A DNA stretch of 64,000 bases from Asticcacaulis excentricus CB 48. GTDB lineage: Bacteria > Pseudomonadota > Alphaproteobacteria > Caulobacterales > Caulobacteraceae. Under the pieces are notes generated by a model, which made no database searches, was not told where the DNA came from, and saw nothing but the letters and a program-made list of their open reading frames with translations. The stretch spans positions 1,051,001 to 1,115,000 of the forward strand of contig NC_014816.1 of assembly GCF_000175215.2 (NCBI RefSeq), written 5' to 3'. This document shows positions 9,296 to 18,786 of the stretch, piece after piece (position 1 is the stretch's first letter; every line of letters starts with the position of its first letter). The position numbers and the translations under genes are program-made.

Positions 9296-10318
9296 TTATT
9301 GGGGTTGTACAATAACCCCATACCACCCCAATCCCTGGTAGGTTTCGTAGCCCGGCGTGCGGTGGAAGGCGACTAGCGCCCCCGTGTGCGGATCGCTGTA
9401 ATGACCCATGACGCGCCCTTCGGTCAGCAGGCGCACCCGCTCACTCAGTAGGCCCTGACCGTCGGAGGCGGCGATTACCAGTCCCTGCGCGTCGGTCATC
9501 AGGACGCGCGTGCGGCCTCGTTCCTCTTCCGACAGGCGCGCACCCTGCGTGATGGTCAGGGCCTGCGGCTGCCAGTCAAACTGGATACCTAGCACGCCTA
9601 GAAGCGCGCCATGGGGGTCGCCGTCTTGACGCACACCCGTCGCATAGGTGGCGACCTGAGCGTTACCCAAAAGTGGCTCGGTCGTAATGTCTGCGACAGC
9701 AAATTCCTGACCGTTACGCAAGCTGAGCGCACGGCTGAACCAGGTGCGGTCGCGCACATTCTGCCCCTGCACGTGGTGGCGCTCTGGCCGGCCGTTGGAG
9801 AGAATATTTCCATCGAGATCGCACAGCCACAGATCGATATAGACGGTGTAGGAGTCGAGTATAACCCCCAGTCGTCGAGAGGCATAGGCGGTGTGCGCCG
9901 GGGTCGGATTGGCGGCCGCCTGCCACAGTGCCGAGTCGGTGGCCCACCAGCGCACATCACAGGTGCGCTCATACAAATTCCGGTCGATCAGCTCGATGGC
10001 ATTGAGCGCCATGTCGGTCAGCCGCGCCCCCTGACTGGCTATAGCCATGTCCTGAGTGAGGCTGTCGAGATTGATGATCTCGTTGCCCAGATCGCGCGCC
10101 AGCCCCTCGACCTCCGTCGAGATGGCGCGCACTTCATCGGCAACGACCGAAAAACCGGCACCTTTATCGCCCGCGTGTTTGGCCTCGATCAGGGCGTTGA
10201 GCGCCAGTATACGCAGCTTGGCCGTCACGGCGCGGATGTCCTGAACCTTGGTGTGGGTGATAGTCTTGGCACGGCGGGTTTGCGAGAGGATGTCCGACAG
10301 GGTGATGGCGGAGGACAT
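9296..10318 (-). CDS. Soluble chemoreceptor-like protein: MCP signalling tip then Cache-like sensor (copy 2)
   Basis: A 340-residue paralogue of the gene at 8094-9173, aligned over its whole length: LRILALNALIEAKHAG and GFSVVADEVRAIS in the signalling tip, CDVRWWATDSALW and VYIDLWLCDLDGNILSNGRP in the sensor, and the same GLGWYGVIVQ end. No membrane helix. A GAAGGAAG site precedes the ATG at 10318. It probably signals to CheA/CheW in cytosolic arrays or to another histidine kinase; no che gene is in the window. The 293-bp gap upstream (10319-10611) must hold its promoter; nothing else was seen there. Confidence 0.85.
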   Translation of the reverse strand: MSSAITLSDILSQTRRAKTITHTKVQDIRAVTAKLRILALNALIEAKHAGDKGAGFSVVADEVRAISTEVEGLARDLGNEIINLDSLTQDMAIASQGARLTDMALNAIELIDRNLYERTCDVRWWATDSALWQAAANPTPAHTAYASRRLGVILDSYTVYIDLWLCDLDGNILSNGRPERHHVQGQNVRDRTWFSRALSLRNGQEFAVADITTEPLLGNAQVATYATGVRQDGDPHGALLGVLGIQFDWQPQALTITQGARLSEEERGRTRVLMTDAQGLVIAASDGQGLLSERVRLLTEGRVMGHYSDPHTGALVAFHRTPGYETYQGLGWYGVIVQPQ

Positions 10319-10611
10319 GAAGCGGCTTCCTTCGTTGCAAGCGTATCATGTGCAGTGGCCCGATCATCATCGGGTACGCGGCAGGCGATAGGCAAAAAGT
10401 TAGAGTCACAAGTGGGGAATACCCACGTTATGCGAATAGCGCAGGGCACAACCTATGCGGTTCGCAGGTGCCGCATCGCAAGGGCAAGCAAGGATTTTTG
10501 AGACGATTTGAGCCAGTCTGTCGGCGAATGTTTCCCCAAAGACACGCTATGGTTTCGTGCGCAACTTTTCCGGGTGCGGATGAAACAATCTCAACCGCAG
10601 ATTTGAATACG

Positions 10612-11895
10612 TTATAATCTATCCCTAAGGGCGTACCAGCTCAGGCCGGCGATCATGGCAGGGATGCGCAGCCATTTTCCGCCGGGAAAGGGCGGTGTGC
10701 GCAACTGCATCAGCAGTTCGGCGTCGCGGCGGTCGCCCGTCACGGCACGCGCCAATAGCGTTCCGAAGTAGGGGGCCAGAACCACCCCCTGACCGCTATA
10801 GCCTGCGCTGACCCAGACGTGGGGCGACAACTGACGCACATAGGGCGAGCGGCTCAGGGTGATGGCCAGAGTGCCACCCCATCCGTGGGTGATCTCGATG
10901 TCGGCCAGTTGCGGGTAGACCTTCAGCATGTTGCGGCGGACAAAGGCGCGGATGTCATTGGGGAACCACGGCGTATAGTTTTCGCCGCCACCAAACAGTA
11001 GGCGGTTGTCCCGTGTCTTGCGCCAGTAATTGACCACGAAGCGCGAATCCGCTGCCGCGACATCGTTGGGCAGGATCGCGGCATCGGGCAGGGGGGCGGT
11101 AGTCAGGATGAAGTTGTTGATCGGCAGCACATGCGTGTCGATGTCGCCATCCAGCCCCGACATATAGCCATTGCCGCAGATCAGCAGATGGCGTGCCCTT
11201 AACCATCCGTTTTTAAGAAAGAGCGTCACGCCCTGCTTTGTGGTCTCATAGCGCTCAACACGGCTGTGTTCATAAAGACTGGCCCCCGCAGCTGTTGCAG
11301 CCTTGGCCAGTCCCTGCGCCAGTTTCAGCGGATGCAGATGCCCGCCGCCGGCGTCAAACGTGCCGCCGTGATAGATGTCGGTGCCCAACTCGGCGGCAAC
11401 CTCCGCCTTATCCATAAACCGCACCTGATCATAGCCGTAGCGGCGCGACACAAAGTCGGCATAGGCGCGGTCGTCTTCGGCAAAACGCGGGCGGTGCCAG
11501 GCGTGGATTAGGCCGGGCCGCAGGTCGCAGTCGATAGCGTGCGTAGCAATCAGCTCTTTCAGATGCGCCTTGGCGGTTTCGGCCATCTCCCACAGCTCTC
11601 GCGCCGCATCGGCCCCCAGTTGACTTTCAAGCGTCTGCGGATCGACACGCTGACCGGTGTGGACTTGCCCGCCATTGCGCCCGGACGCCCCCGAGCCGAT
11701 CTCCGCCCCTTCGAGCAGGGTAACGCAGACGCCTTTGCGGGCAAGTTCCAGAGCCGCGCCGAGGCCCGTATAACCCCCGCCGATAATCGCCACATCGGTA
11801 TCGGCCTCACCGGCAAAGGCAGGCCGGTTTAGCCGGCCCGACGTATCGGCGTACCAGCAGCCTTCGGGATGGCCGGTGTTTCGGGCGGTCGCCAT
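10612..11895 (-). CDS. puuB: FAD-dependent oxidoreductase, gamma-glutamylputrescine oxidase-like
   Basis: A 427-residue DAO-type flavoprotein. The dinucleotide motif DVAIIGGGYTGLGAA is at about 34-48, and SGASGRNGGQVHTGQR follows in the position typical of PuuB/OrdL. The C-terminal FAD-contact region reads VWVSAGYSGQGVVLAPYFG. It oxidises gamma-glutamylputrescine to the aldehyde in the Puu pathway. The start at 11895 overlaps the stop of the preceding synthetase gene (TGATG), so the two are translationally coupled, which supports the polyamine assignment. Related OrdL proteins use other amines, so the exact substrate is inferred. Confidence 0.8.
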   Translation of the reverse strand: MATARNTGHPEGCWYADTSGRLNRPAFAGEADTDVAIIGGGYTGLGAALELARKGVCVTLLEGAEIGSGASGRNGGQVHTGQRVDPQTLESQLGADAARELWEMAETAKAHLKELIATHAIDCDLRPGLIHAWHRPRFAEDDRAYADFVSRRYGYDQVRFMDKAEVAAELGTDIYHGGTFDAGGGHLHPLKLAQGLAKAATAAGASLYEHSRVERYETTKQGVTLFLKNGWLRARHLLICGNGYMSGLDGDIDTHVLPINNFILTTAPLPDAAILPNDVAAADSRFVVNYWRKTRDNRLLFGGGENYTPWFPNDIRAFVRRNMLKVYPQLADIEITHGWGGTLAITLSRSPYVRQLSPHVWVSAGYSGQGVVLAPYFGTLLARAVTGDRRDAELLMQLRTPPFPGGKWLRIPAMIAGLSWYALRDRL

Positions 11896-13295
11896 CACAC
11901 ATTTAGCAGTAGGAACTCGCGCTCCCACGGGCTGATCGTACGCATGAAGGTCTCGTATTCGTGGTGCTTGACCCGGGCATAGGCGGTCACAAAGGCCGGC
12001 CCAAGGATCGTGTTCAGCGCCTCTGAGCGTTCCAGCTTGATCACGGACTGGATCAGAGAATAGGGCAGTTCCGCCGACGGGTCGTTCGAGACGTCCGTAT
12101 CGACCGGGGCGGAGGGTTTCAGCCCTTCGACCATGCCCAGATAGCCGCAGGCCAGCACCGCCGCTATGGCCAGATAGGGGTTGGCATCGGACGAAGGCAG
12201 GCGGTTTTCCAGGCGACGGTTGTCAGCATCCGAAGGCGGCACGCGCAGGCCGGCCGTGCGGTTATCGAAGCCCCAGTGCGTATTGACCGGGGCGCCCGAC
12301 CCCTTGGACAGGCGGCGGTAAGAATTGACATAGGGCGCCAGAAGAGACACGGCGGCGGGCATATAGGTTTGCTGACCGGCGATGAAGCTGAAGAAAAGGT
12401 CGGTCGGCTCACCGGTCTTGGGATCGGAAAACAGGTTGCGCCCGCTGCTGTCTACGATCGACTGGTGGATGTGCATGGCCGAGCCCGGCTCCATCGCCAT
12501 CGGCTTGGCCATGAACGTGGCGTAGATGTCGTGCTCCAGCGCCGTTTCCTTGATAGTGCGCTTGAACATAAAAACCTGATCGGCCAGTTCCAGCGGATCG
12601 CCGTGGCGCAGGTTGATCTCCATTTGCGCCACTCCCGATTCGTGGATCAGGGTGTCAATCTCCAGCCCTTGCGCCTCCGAATATTCGTACATGTCTTCGA
12701 ACAGACCGTCGAATTCATTGACGGCGGAGATGGAATAGCCTTGACGCCCGGTTTCTGGGCGGCCTGAGCGGCCCACCGGCGGTTTAAGCGCATAGTCAGG
12801 GTCAATATTCTTTTCGACGAGGTAGAATTCCAGTTCCGGTGCGATGACCGGCTTCCAGCCCTTTTCGTGATAGAGGCTGATGACGCGTCGCAGCACCTGA
12901 CGCGGGCTTTCCTCGACCGGGCGGCCATCGGGATGGAAGGCGTCGTGGATGATCTGCGCCGTTGGATCTGTCGCCCACGGTACAGCAGCCAGCGTGCGGA
13001 AATCCGGGCGTAGGAAGATGTCGGTATCGGACTGCACCGTGCCGACAATGCCCTCAAGATCAGGGAAGTCGCCGGTAATGGTCTGATAGAAGATCGACAG
13101 CGGCAGGTTCATCGCCGCCGTGGTCAGGAATTTGCGCACCGGCATGATTTTGCCGCGCGCCACCCCGGCCAGGTCTGGCACCATGCACTCGATCTCTTCG
13201 ATATTCTGCTCAGCCAACCAGCCGGCGGCTTCGGAGACGTCGGCAGCCCCGCGCTTTGAAAAGCCGGATTGCGGACGTTTGGACTTCGATTTCAT
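11895..13295 (-). CDS. puuA: Gamma-glutamylputrescine synthetase-like glutamine synthetase homologue
   Basis: A 466-residue type I glutamine-synthetase-fold ligase. Visible conserved blocks are VIAPELEFYLVEKN near 150, the GSAMHIHQS nucleotide loop near 275 and NRTAGLRVP near 352. The family joins glutamate to an amine using ATP. Immediate coupling to the oxidase gene at 10612-11895 makes a polyamine substrate likely. Puu aldehyde dehydrogenase and hydrolase genes are not adjacent, so the pathway is completed elsewhere or the pair acts on another amine. Confidence 0.82.
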   Translation of the reverse strand: MKSKSKRPQSGFSKRGAADVSEAAGWLAEQNIEEIECMVPDLAGVARGKIMPVRKFLTTAAMNLPLSIFYQTITGDFPDLEGIVGTVQSDTDIFLRPDFRTLAAVPWATDPTAQIIHDAFHPDGRPVEESPRQVLRRVISLYHEKGWKPVIAPELEFYLVEKNIDPDYALKPPVGRSGRPETGRQGYSISAVNEFDGLFEDMYEYSEAQGLEIDTLIHESGVAQMEINLRHGDPLELADQVFMFKRTIKETALEHDIYATFMAKPMAMEPGSAMHIHQSIVDSSGRNLFSDPKTGEPTDLFFSFIAGQQTYMPAAVSLLAPYVNSYRRLSKGSGAPVNTHWGFDNRTAGLRVPPSDADNRRLENRLPSSDANPYLAIAAVLACGYLGMVEGLKPSAPVDTDVSNDPSAELPYSLIQSVIKLERSEALNTILGPAFVTAYARVKHHEYETFMRTISPWEREFLLLNV

Positions 13296-13473
13296 GGGTC
13301 ACCTGTGGAATGAGGCCCTGTCGGCAGAGACTGACGCATGGATTTTTGATCCGGGCCCCGGTTGGGTGCGATCATGATGGCGCGGGTCGCGCGGTTTTGG
13401 CAACCCTCCATCCGGTCGTGTCGAAATTGTGATCACAATTTCGGGCATTTGTCGAGCCTCGGAGGATGACCGC

Positions 13474-14616
13474 ATGCGCTTTGATATCCGGGACGTGTTC
13501 ACCGGCCTGCCCGTATGGGTGGGGGTGGTCAGCGTGGCCGTCATGACCTTTATCGCGGCCCTGGCCATCGCCTTCGTGATCATGGGGGTGGCGCGCTGGC
13601 GGGCCAAACAGCACCTGACGGCACTCTATCGCTTTGACGTCAACCGGCTGAAAAAGCCACTCTACACGGTGTGGCCTCTGCTGGCGGCGGCGATTGCTGT
13701 GCGTGTGGTCTGGCCCGACGCCGTGCACGTCGACGCCTTTATGACCCTGACCAAGTTTCTGACCATCCTGCTCATCTACTGGCTGGCCCTGTGCGGCATC
13801 GACATCGTGACGGCCAGCGTGTCGCGGCGCTACGACATCACGGTCAAGGATAATCTCAAGGCGCGGCGCGTCCTGACGCAAATCACTTTGGTGCGACGGC
13901 TGGCGACCTTTCTGCTGGTCCTGCTCACTCTGGCGGCCGTCTTCCTACTGTTCGATGAATTGCGCGGCCTAGGCGTCAGCCTTCTGGCCTCGGCCGGGGT
14001 GGCGGGCATCGTCATCGGCTTTGCGGCTCAGAAGACATTGGGAAATCTGCTGGCCGGTATCCAGATCGCCCTGACCCAGCCCATCCGGCTGGAAGACGCC
14101 GTGGTGGTCGAAGGCGAGTGGGGCTGGATCGAGGAAATCACGTTGACCTATGTGGTGGTGCGTCTGTGGGACCTGCGTCGGCTGGTCCTGCCCATCAGCT
14201 ACTTCATCGAAAAGCCGTTCCAGAACTGGACGCGCACCTCGGCCAGCCTGATCGGCACGGTGGAGCTTTATACCGACTACAGCGTGCCGGTGGAGGCCTT
14301 GCGCGCGCACCTTGCGGACCTGCTCGCACGTACTGACCTGTGGGACGGTCAGGTGCAGGTGGTGCAACTGACCGAGGCCCATGCGCAGGTGGTGAAGATC
14401 CGCATTCTCGTCAGCGCCGCCGACTCACCCACCGCCTTCGACCTGCGCTGCTACGTGCGCGAAAACATGATCGCATTCCTAAGCACCCACTACCCCGAAG
14501 CCTTACCCAAAACGCGGGCGCGGATCGAAGAGGGTGGCGCGATGCCGGATAAGGCCGTAAAGCCCGATATCCGCCATCCCGCCGACTCCGCCGCGCCTGT
14601 GACCCATGCTTTTTGA
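13474..14616 (+). CDS. Mechanosensitive ion channel of the MscS family
   Basis: About 380 residues. Three to four transmembrane helices occupy the first ~190 residues. The pore-lining helix and beta domain follow: SLLASAGVAGIVIGFAAQKT, then LGNLLAGIQIALTQPIRLED, which is the standard MscS signature. The start at 13474 is preferred because GGAGGA lies 7 nt upstream; an upstream in-frame ATG at 13429 lacks such a site. Gated by membrane tension during hypo-osmotic shock. The 3' end overlaps the next gene by 11 bp, so the two are probably cotranscribed. Confidence 0.93.
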   Translation: MRFDIRDVFTGLPVWVGVVSVAVMTFIAALAIAFVIMGVARWRAKQHLTALYRFDVNRLKKPLYTVWPLLAAAIAVRVVWPDAVHVDAFMTLTKFLTILLIYWLALCGIDIVTASVSRRYDITVKDNLKARRVLTQITLVRRLATFLLVLLTLAAVFLLFDELRGLGVSLLASAGVAGIVIGFAAQKTLGNLLAGIQIALTQPIRLEDAVVVEGEWGWIEEITLTYVVVRLWDLRRLVLPISYFIEKPFQNWTRTSASLIGTVELYTDYSVPVEALRAHLADLLARTDLWDGQVQVVQLTEAHAQVVKIRILVSAADSPTAFDLRCYVRENMIAFLSTHYPEALPKTRARIEEGGAMPDKAVKPDIRHPADSAAPVTHAF

Positions 14617-15367
14617 GATTTCCGACCCCGACGACCCCCGCCTTGTGCTATATCGTGATGTGAAAGACCGTGATCTTACAGGCCGGCAGGGGCTGTTCAT
14701 GGCCGAGGGCAAGGTGGTGCTGGAGCGCCTGTTTACTTCGCCGGTGGCCGAGACGGTGAGCGTGCTTACGACGCCGGAGCGTCTGGGTGGACTGGTGTCC
14801 TTACCCGACGCGCCGGTCTACGTGGTGCCGCAAGGCGTGATGAATCAGGTGGCGGGCTTTCCCATCCATCGCGGTTATCTGGCACTGGGGCGCTATGCGC
14901 CAAAACAGGCGTTGTCTGAACGGGTGAGTGGCACCACGGCGCGCGTTTTGGCCCTGTACGGCATCGCCAATACCGACAATATGGGCGGGCTGATGCGCAA
15001 TGCGGCGGCCTTTGGTGCCGATGCGGTGCTGCTCGATACGACCTGCTGCGATCCCCTGTACCGCAAGGCCATCCGCGTCAGCGTCGGTGGCGCGCTGGAA
15101 GTGCCGCACTATCGCACGGACGACATGGTGGGTACGCTGAGGGGGCTGGGTCTGACGCCCTATGGCTTGAGCCCGTCCGGGGCTGTGACTCTGGAAGAGG
15201 TTATGCCGGACCCACGTTCCGCCGTCCTGTTTGGGGCCGAAGGACCGGGTCTGCCGGCGGAGCTTATGGCGGCGTGCCGGACCGTGCGTATCGACATGCA
15301 CGGGGGCTTCGACAGCCTCAATGTGGCGACCACCAGTGGCATTGTTCTGTATCGCTTTCGGGCCTAA
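14606..15367 (+). CDS. TrmH/SpoU-family RNA 2'-O-methyltransferase
   Basis: A 253-residue SPOUT-fold enzyme. The C-terminal knot motifs are visible: GIANTDNMGGLMRNAAAFGA near 122-141, VLFGAEGPGLP near 206-216 and SLNVATTSGIVLYRF at the end, in the SAM-binding knot. An N-terminal substrate-binding (L30e-like) region covers ~1-100. It methylates tRNA or rRNA ribose; the exact target is not predictable. It overlaps the end of the MscS gene. Confidence 0.9.
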   Translation: MLFEISDPDDPRLVLYRDVKDRDLTGRQGLFMAEGKVVLERLFTSPVAETVSVLTTPERLGGLVSLPDAPVYVVPQGVMNQVAGFPIHRGYLALGRYAPKQALSERVSGTTARVLALYGIANTDNMGGLMRNAAAFGADAVLLDTTCCDPLYRKAIRVSVGGALEVPHYRTDDMVGTLRGLGLTPYGLSPSGAVTLEEVMPDPRSAVLFGAEGPGLPAELMAACRTVRIDMHGGFDSLNVATTSGIVLYRFRA

Positions 15368-15445
15368 TGTGGTATTGTCACACAAAAGAGCTTGATTAAA
15401 TAAAATTGATATATTTAATGGGCGAAAACAATGAGGGAGCTGAAA

Positions 15446-16660
15446 ATGAAAACGACCGCCTGGTTGCTGGCCGCTGGCCTGAGTGTGAGTCTGTGTCTGG
15501 GGGGCGGTGTCGTTAGCGCACAGGCGCACGAGACTCTGAAGCTGGAGGCGCCGAAGCCCAACCTGTTGCCGGCCCCGCCGATGGGGTGGAATTCGTGGAA
15601 CAAATACGCCTGCAATATCACTGAGGACATCGTGCGCAAGCAGGCCGATGCCATGGCGGCGTCAGGCCTCAAGGAGGCGGGCTATCAGTATATCGTCATC
15701 GACGACTGCTGGCAGAAAAGCCGCGATGCCGACGGGAATATTCAGGTCGATCTGGAACGCTTTCCGTCCGGCATGAAGGCCCTGATCGACTATGTGCATA
15801 GTAAGGGGCTGAAGTTCGGCCTCTATTCCGACGCCGGTTCGCTGACCTGCGGCGGCCGTCCGGGCAGTGCCGGTCATGAGTTTCAGGACGCCCGCCAATA
15901 CGCGCGATGGGGCGTCGATTACCTGAAATACGACTGGTGCTACACCGGCACGCGCGATGCAGAAGCGGCCTATACGATTATGGCCAAGGCGCTGCGCTCG
16001 TCCGGGCGCGATATCGTCCTGTCGATCTGTGAGTGGGGCGACAACTATCCGCAGCGCTGGGCCGCGCCCATCGGTCACCTGTGGCGCACCACCGGCGACA
16101 TCTATGACGCCTGGGAGGGCAAAAAGGGCTATTCGATCGGCATGGTCAACATTCTCGACAAGCAGGTGGACCTGTGGCGCTATTCCGGCCCGAACCGCTG
16201 GAACGATCCCGACATGCTCGAAGTCGGCAATGGCGGCATGACGACGACCGAATACGAGTCGCATTTCTCGCTGTGGGCTATGCTGGCCGCGCCGCTGATC
16301 GCCGGGAACGACCTGTCCAATATGGACGCCGATACGCTGCGCATCCTAACCAACACCGACGTTATCGCCGTCGATCAGGACCCGCTGGGGCAGCAGGCCA
16401 AACGCATCTGGAAAGAGGGCGATCTCGAAGTCTGGGCGCGTCCGCTGAAAGGCGGCGATCAAGCGGTGGTGCTGTTTAACCGCAGTGCCGCCCCGGCGGA
16501 GATGAGCGTCACATGGGAACAGCTCAACCTGCCGGCCGGACTGAAGGTTCAGGTCAAAGACCTGTGGTCCAAAAAGGTGACGAAAAACGTCAAGGCGCGC
16601 TTTGGTGGCACCGTGGCTTCGCACGGCGTGATCATGGCCCGCTTGACTCCAACTATTTGA
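15446..16660 (+). CDS. Exported alpha-galactosidase (GH27)
   Basis: A 404-residue glycoside hydrolase with a Sec signal peptide (MKTTAWLLAAG through VVSAQA). GH27 signatures are clear: PPMGWNSWN at 45-53, IDDCWQ at 85-90, and the nucleophile D163 in YLKYDWC. The probable acid/base is D218 in RTTGDIYDAW. It hydrolyses terminal alpha-galactosyl bonds in oligosaccharides or galactomannan in the periplasm. The start at 15446 has GAGGGA 7 nt upstream. An AT-rich promoter stretch (15395-15420) precedes it. No sugar transporter or regulator is adjacent. Confidence 0.95.
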   Translation: MKTTAWLLAAGLSVSLCLGGGVVSAQAHETLKLEAPKPNLLPAPPMGWNSWNKYACNITEDIVRKQADAMAASGLKEAGYQYIVIDDCWQKSRDADGNIQVDLERFPSGMKALIDYVHSKGLKFGLYSDAGSLTCGGRPGSAGHEFQDARQYARWGVDYLKYDWCYTGTRDAEAAYTIMAKALRSSGRDIVLSICEWGDNYPQRWAAPIGHLWRTTGDIYDAWEGKKGYSIGMVNILDKQVDLWRYSGPNRWNDPDMLEVGNGGMTTTEYESHFSLWAMLAAPLIAGNDLSNMDADTLRILTNTDVIAVDQDPLGQQAKRIWKEGDLEVWARPLKGGDQAVVLFNRSAAPAEMSVTWEQLNLPAGLKVQVKDLWSKKVTKNVKARFGGTVASHGVIMARLTPTI

Positions 16661-16683
16661 TCACGCGTTTGTGAACGCGCAGA

Positions 16684-17451
16684 TCAAGCGGTTTCGCTGT
16701 CGGTTTCATCGGACATACTGCCAAAACCTGTCACCATGTTGCGGTTGGACTGTTCCGGCATCATCACCTCGCCCTCGTGCAGCGTGTCGCGCCACGCCTT
16801 AAGCAGCGCGGCGCGGCGGCGCGGGAAGGGGATGTCGAGAGGCTTCCAGCTCAGTATGCGTTCGGTGCGGAAGTGCCGAAAGGCCTGTTTCAGTTCGCAC
16901 CACACCACCAGTATGCGCAGGTGGTCGAAAAAACCGAGCGCAATGGGCCAGACGGTGCGTTCACTGACTGTGCCCTTGAGGTCGATATAGCTCATATAGA
17001 CGCAGCGTTCCGAACGGATGGCCGATCGGATTAGGGCCGGGTCGATATGGGCTTGGGGCACGGCCAGACCGCGCCCGACCAGCAGGCCGCGCTGCGTAAG
17101 GTCTTCACGGATGGCGGCGGGCAGATGCGGGCTTAGCGCCTGAATCAGGCTTTGCGCCGCTTCGCCCAGACGCGGTTCAGCGCGATCGGCAACCCACAAA
17201 GCCCCGGTGATCAGGGCTTCGATCTCTTCCGGGGACAGCATCAGCGGCGGCAGGCGGTACGCCGGTCTCAGCACATAGCCGATGCCCGGCGCGCCTTCGA
17301 TAGGGGCCCCTTGTGCCTGCAAGGCGGCAATGTCGCGGTAGAGGGTGCGCAGGGACGTGCCCAGCCGGGCGGAAAGGGCGCGTCCGCTGATGGGGGCGCT
17401 GTGTTCACGCAAGACTTCGAGGAGGGCGGCGTGGCGGTCGGCGGTCTTCAT
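16684..17451 (-). CDS. YafY-type transcriptional regulator (HTH + WYL domain)
   Basis: About 255 residues. A DeoR-like winged helix occupies ~1-60 (SGRALSARLGTSLRTLYRDI). A WYL domain follows at ~125-220 with CVYMSYIDLKG and RILVVWCELKQAFRHFRTER. WYL domains sense nucleic acid or small ligands. The gene is divergent from the thiolase-prpBCD operon, and a perfect palindrome at 17464-17490 lies 12 bp upstream of its start, so autoregulation and control of the operon are plausible. YafY regulators are not the usual prp regulators (PrpR, MmgR-type), so the link to propionate is inference. Confidence 0.85.
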   Translation of the reverse strand: MKTADRHAALLEVLREHSAPISGRALSARLGTSLRTLYRDIAALQAQGAPIEGAPGIGYVLRPAYRLPPLMLSPEEIEALITGALWVADRAEPRLGEAAQSLIQALSPHLPAAIREDLTQRGLLVGRGLAVPQAHIDPALIRSAIRSERCVYMSYIDLKGTVSERTVWPIALGFFDHLRILVVWCELKQAFRHFRTERILSWKPLDIPFPRRRAALLKAWRDTLHEGEVMMPEQSNRNMVTGFGSMSDETDSETA

Positions 17452-17463
17452 CGCCTGAATGTA

Positions 17464-17490
17464 ACATGCTGCCAAAAAATTGCAGCATGT
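17464..17490. promoter_or_regulatory. Perfect palindromic operator candidate between the WYL regulator and the prp operon
   Basis: ACATGCTGC (17464-17472) and GCAGCATGT (17482-17490) form an exact 9-bp inverted repeat around a 9-bp AT-rich spacer. It lies 13 bp upstream of the regulator's start at 17451 and 136 bp upstream of the thiolase start. Arm size and spacing suit a dimeric HTH protein. Confidence 0.55.
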
Positions 17491-17625
17491 ATTGGCGGAG
17501 GCGCGTTTTTTCGGTCCCGAAAACGTGTCCGCGCCTGCATTGACTCCCGCTGCGGCAAGGGTCTACGCCTTGTTGCATCGGCAACCGACGCAGAAGCGGT
17601 TGCGAGGTTAAAGGGAGGGTAACCC

Positions 17626-18786
17626 ATGCACGCAGCGGCCATCGTAGGCTGGGGTCATACGCCGTTCGGAAGGCTGGACCTGTCGCTCGAAGCGCTGATC
17701 CAGACGGCGGCGCGTGAGGCGCTCGGCGACGCCGGGATCAGCGGGGCCGACGTCGATGCGGTTTTTCTGGGGCTTTACAATGCCGGACTGACGCCCGATG
17801 GTTTTTGCGCCTCCATGGTCTTGGGGGCCGATGAGGGCTTGCGCTACATACCCGCTACGCGGCTGGAAAACGCCTGTGCCTCTGGATCGGCGGCGCTCTA
17901 TGCGGCGATGGACGCCATTGCGTCCGGGCGCATTAACACCGCACTGGTCGTCGGGGCCGAAAAAATGACGGCGCTCGACGGGGCGGGCGTGACGCGCGCT
18001 TTGGGGGCCGCCAGTTATCAGGCCGAAGAGGCTGGCCTGTCCTTCCCCGACATCTTCGCCCGCTTTGCCAGCGCCTATGGTGAGCGCTACGGCGATCCGA
18101 CCCTGGCCATGGCGCATATCGCCGCCAAGAACCACGCCGCCGCGATGAATAATCCACTAGCGCAGCTCAAAAAGCCGCTGTCGGTCGAGTTCTGCGCCAC
18201 CGTGTCCGAGAAGAACCCCCTGATCTCTGACCCGTTGAAAATGACCGACTGTTCACTGGTGTCGGACGGGGCTGCCGCCATCGTTTTGACCCGCGCAGAC
18301 CGGGCCCAAGACTTCCGGCGCGCCGTTGGCTTCCGCGCGTCGGTTCAGGTCAATGACCTGCTGCCCCTGTCGGCAAAGGACATGACCGACTTCACCGCCC
18401 CGCGTCTGGCCTTTGAACGCGCCTATGCGTGGGCGGGTGTGTCAGTGTCTGACATCAGCTTTGCCGAGGTCCACGACTGCTTCACCATTGCCGAACTTTT
18501 GGTCGCCGAAGCCATGGGACTGGCCCCCAAAGGGCGGGGGGCAGAGTTCATCATCGCCGGAGGCACCGGTCGTCAGGGCCTATGCCCCACCAATATGTCC
18601 GGCGGTCTGAAGGCCAAGGGCCATCCGGTCGGGGCGACGGGCGTCTCCATGCACGTCCTCGCCGCGCGGCAACTGTGTGCGGAGGCGGGCGAGATGCAAC
18701 TGCCAGATCCGAAGCTCGGACTGGCCTTCAACATGGGCGGCGGTGCGGTCGCCAACTATGTGAGTATTCTGGAGAGACTGTCATGA
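17626..18786 (+). CDS. Thiolase-family acyl-CoA acyltransferase heading the prp operon
   Basis: A 386-residue thiolase of the SCP2/unclassified type. The nucleophile C84 is in NACASGS, the catalytic histidine is in HDCFT near 284, and the GGLKAKGHPVGATG block closes the active site. The usual C-terminal CxG cysteine is replaced (NMGGG), as in SCP2-type thiolases. It overlaps prpB by ATGA. It may cleave a 3-oxoacyl-CoA to give propionyl-CoA that feeds the methylcitrate cycle; that role is inferred from position only. Confidence 0.85.
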   Translation: MHAAAIVGWGHTPFGRLDLSLEALIQTAAREALGDAGISGADVDAVFLGLYNAGLTPDGFCASMVLGADEGLRYIPATRLENACASGSAALYAAMDAIASGRINTALVVGAEKMTALDGAGVTRALGAASYQAEEAGLSFPDIFARFASAYGERYGDPTLAMAHIAAKNHAAAMNNPLAQLKKPLSVEFCATVSEKNPLISDPLKMTDCSLVSDGAAAIVLTRADRAQDFRRAVGFRASVQVNDLLPLSAKDMTDFTAPRLAFERAYAWAGVSVSDISFAEVHDCFTIAELLVAEAMGLAPKGRGAEFIIAGGTGRQGLCPTNMSGGLKAKGHPVGATGVSMHVLAARQLCAEAGEMQLPDPKLGLAFNMGGGAVANYVSILERLS

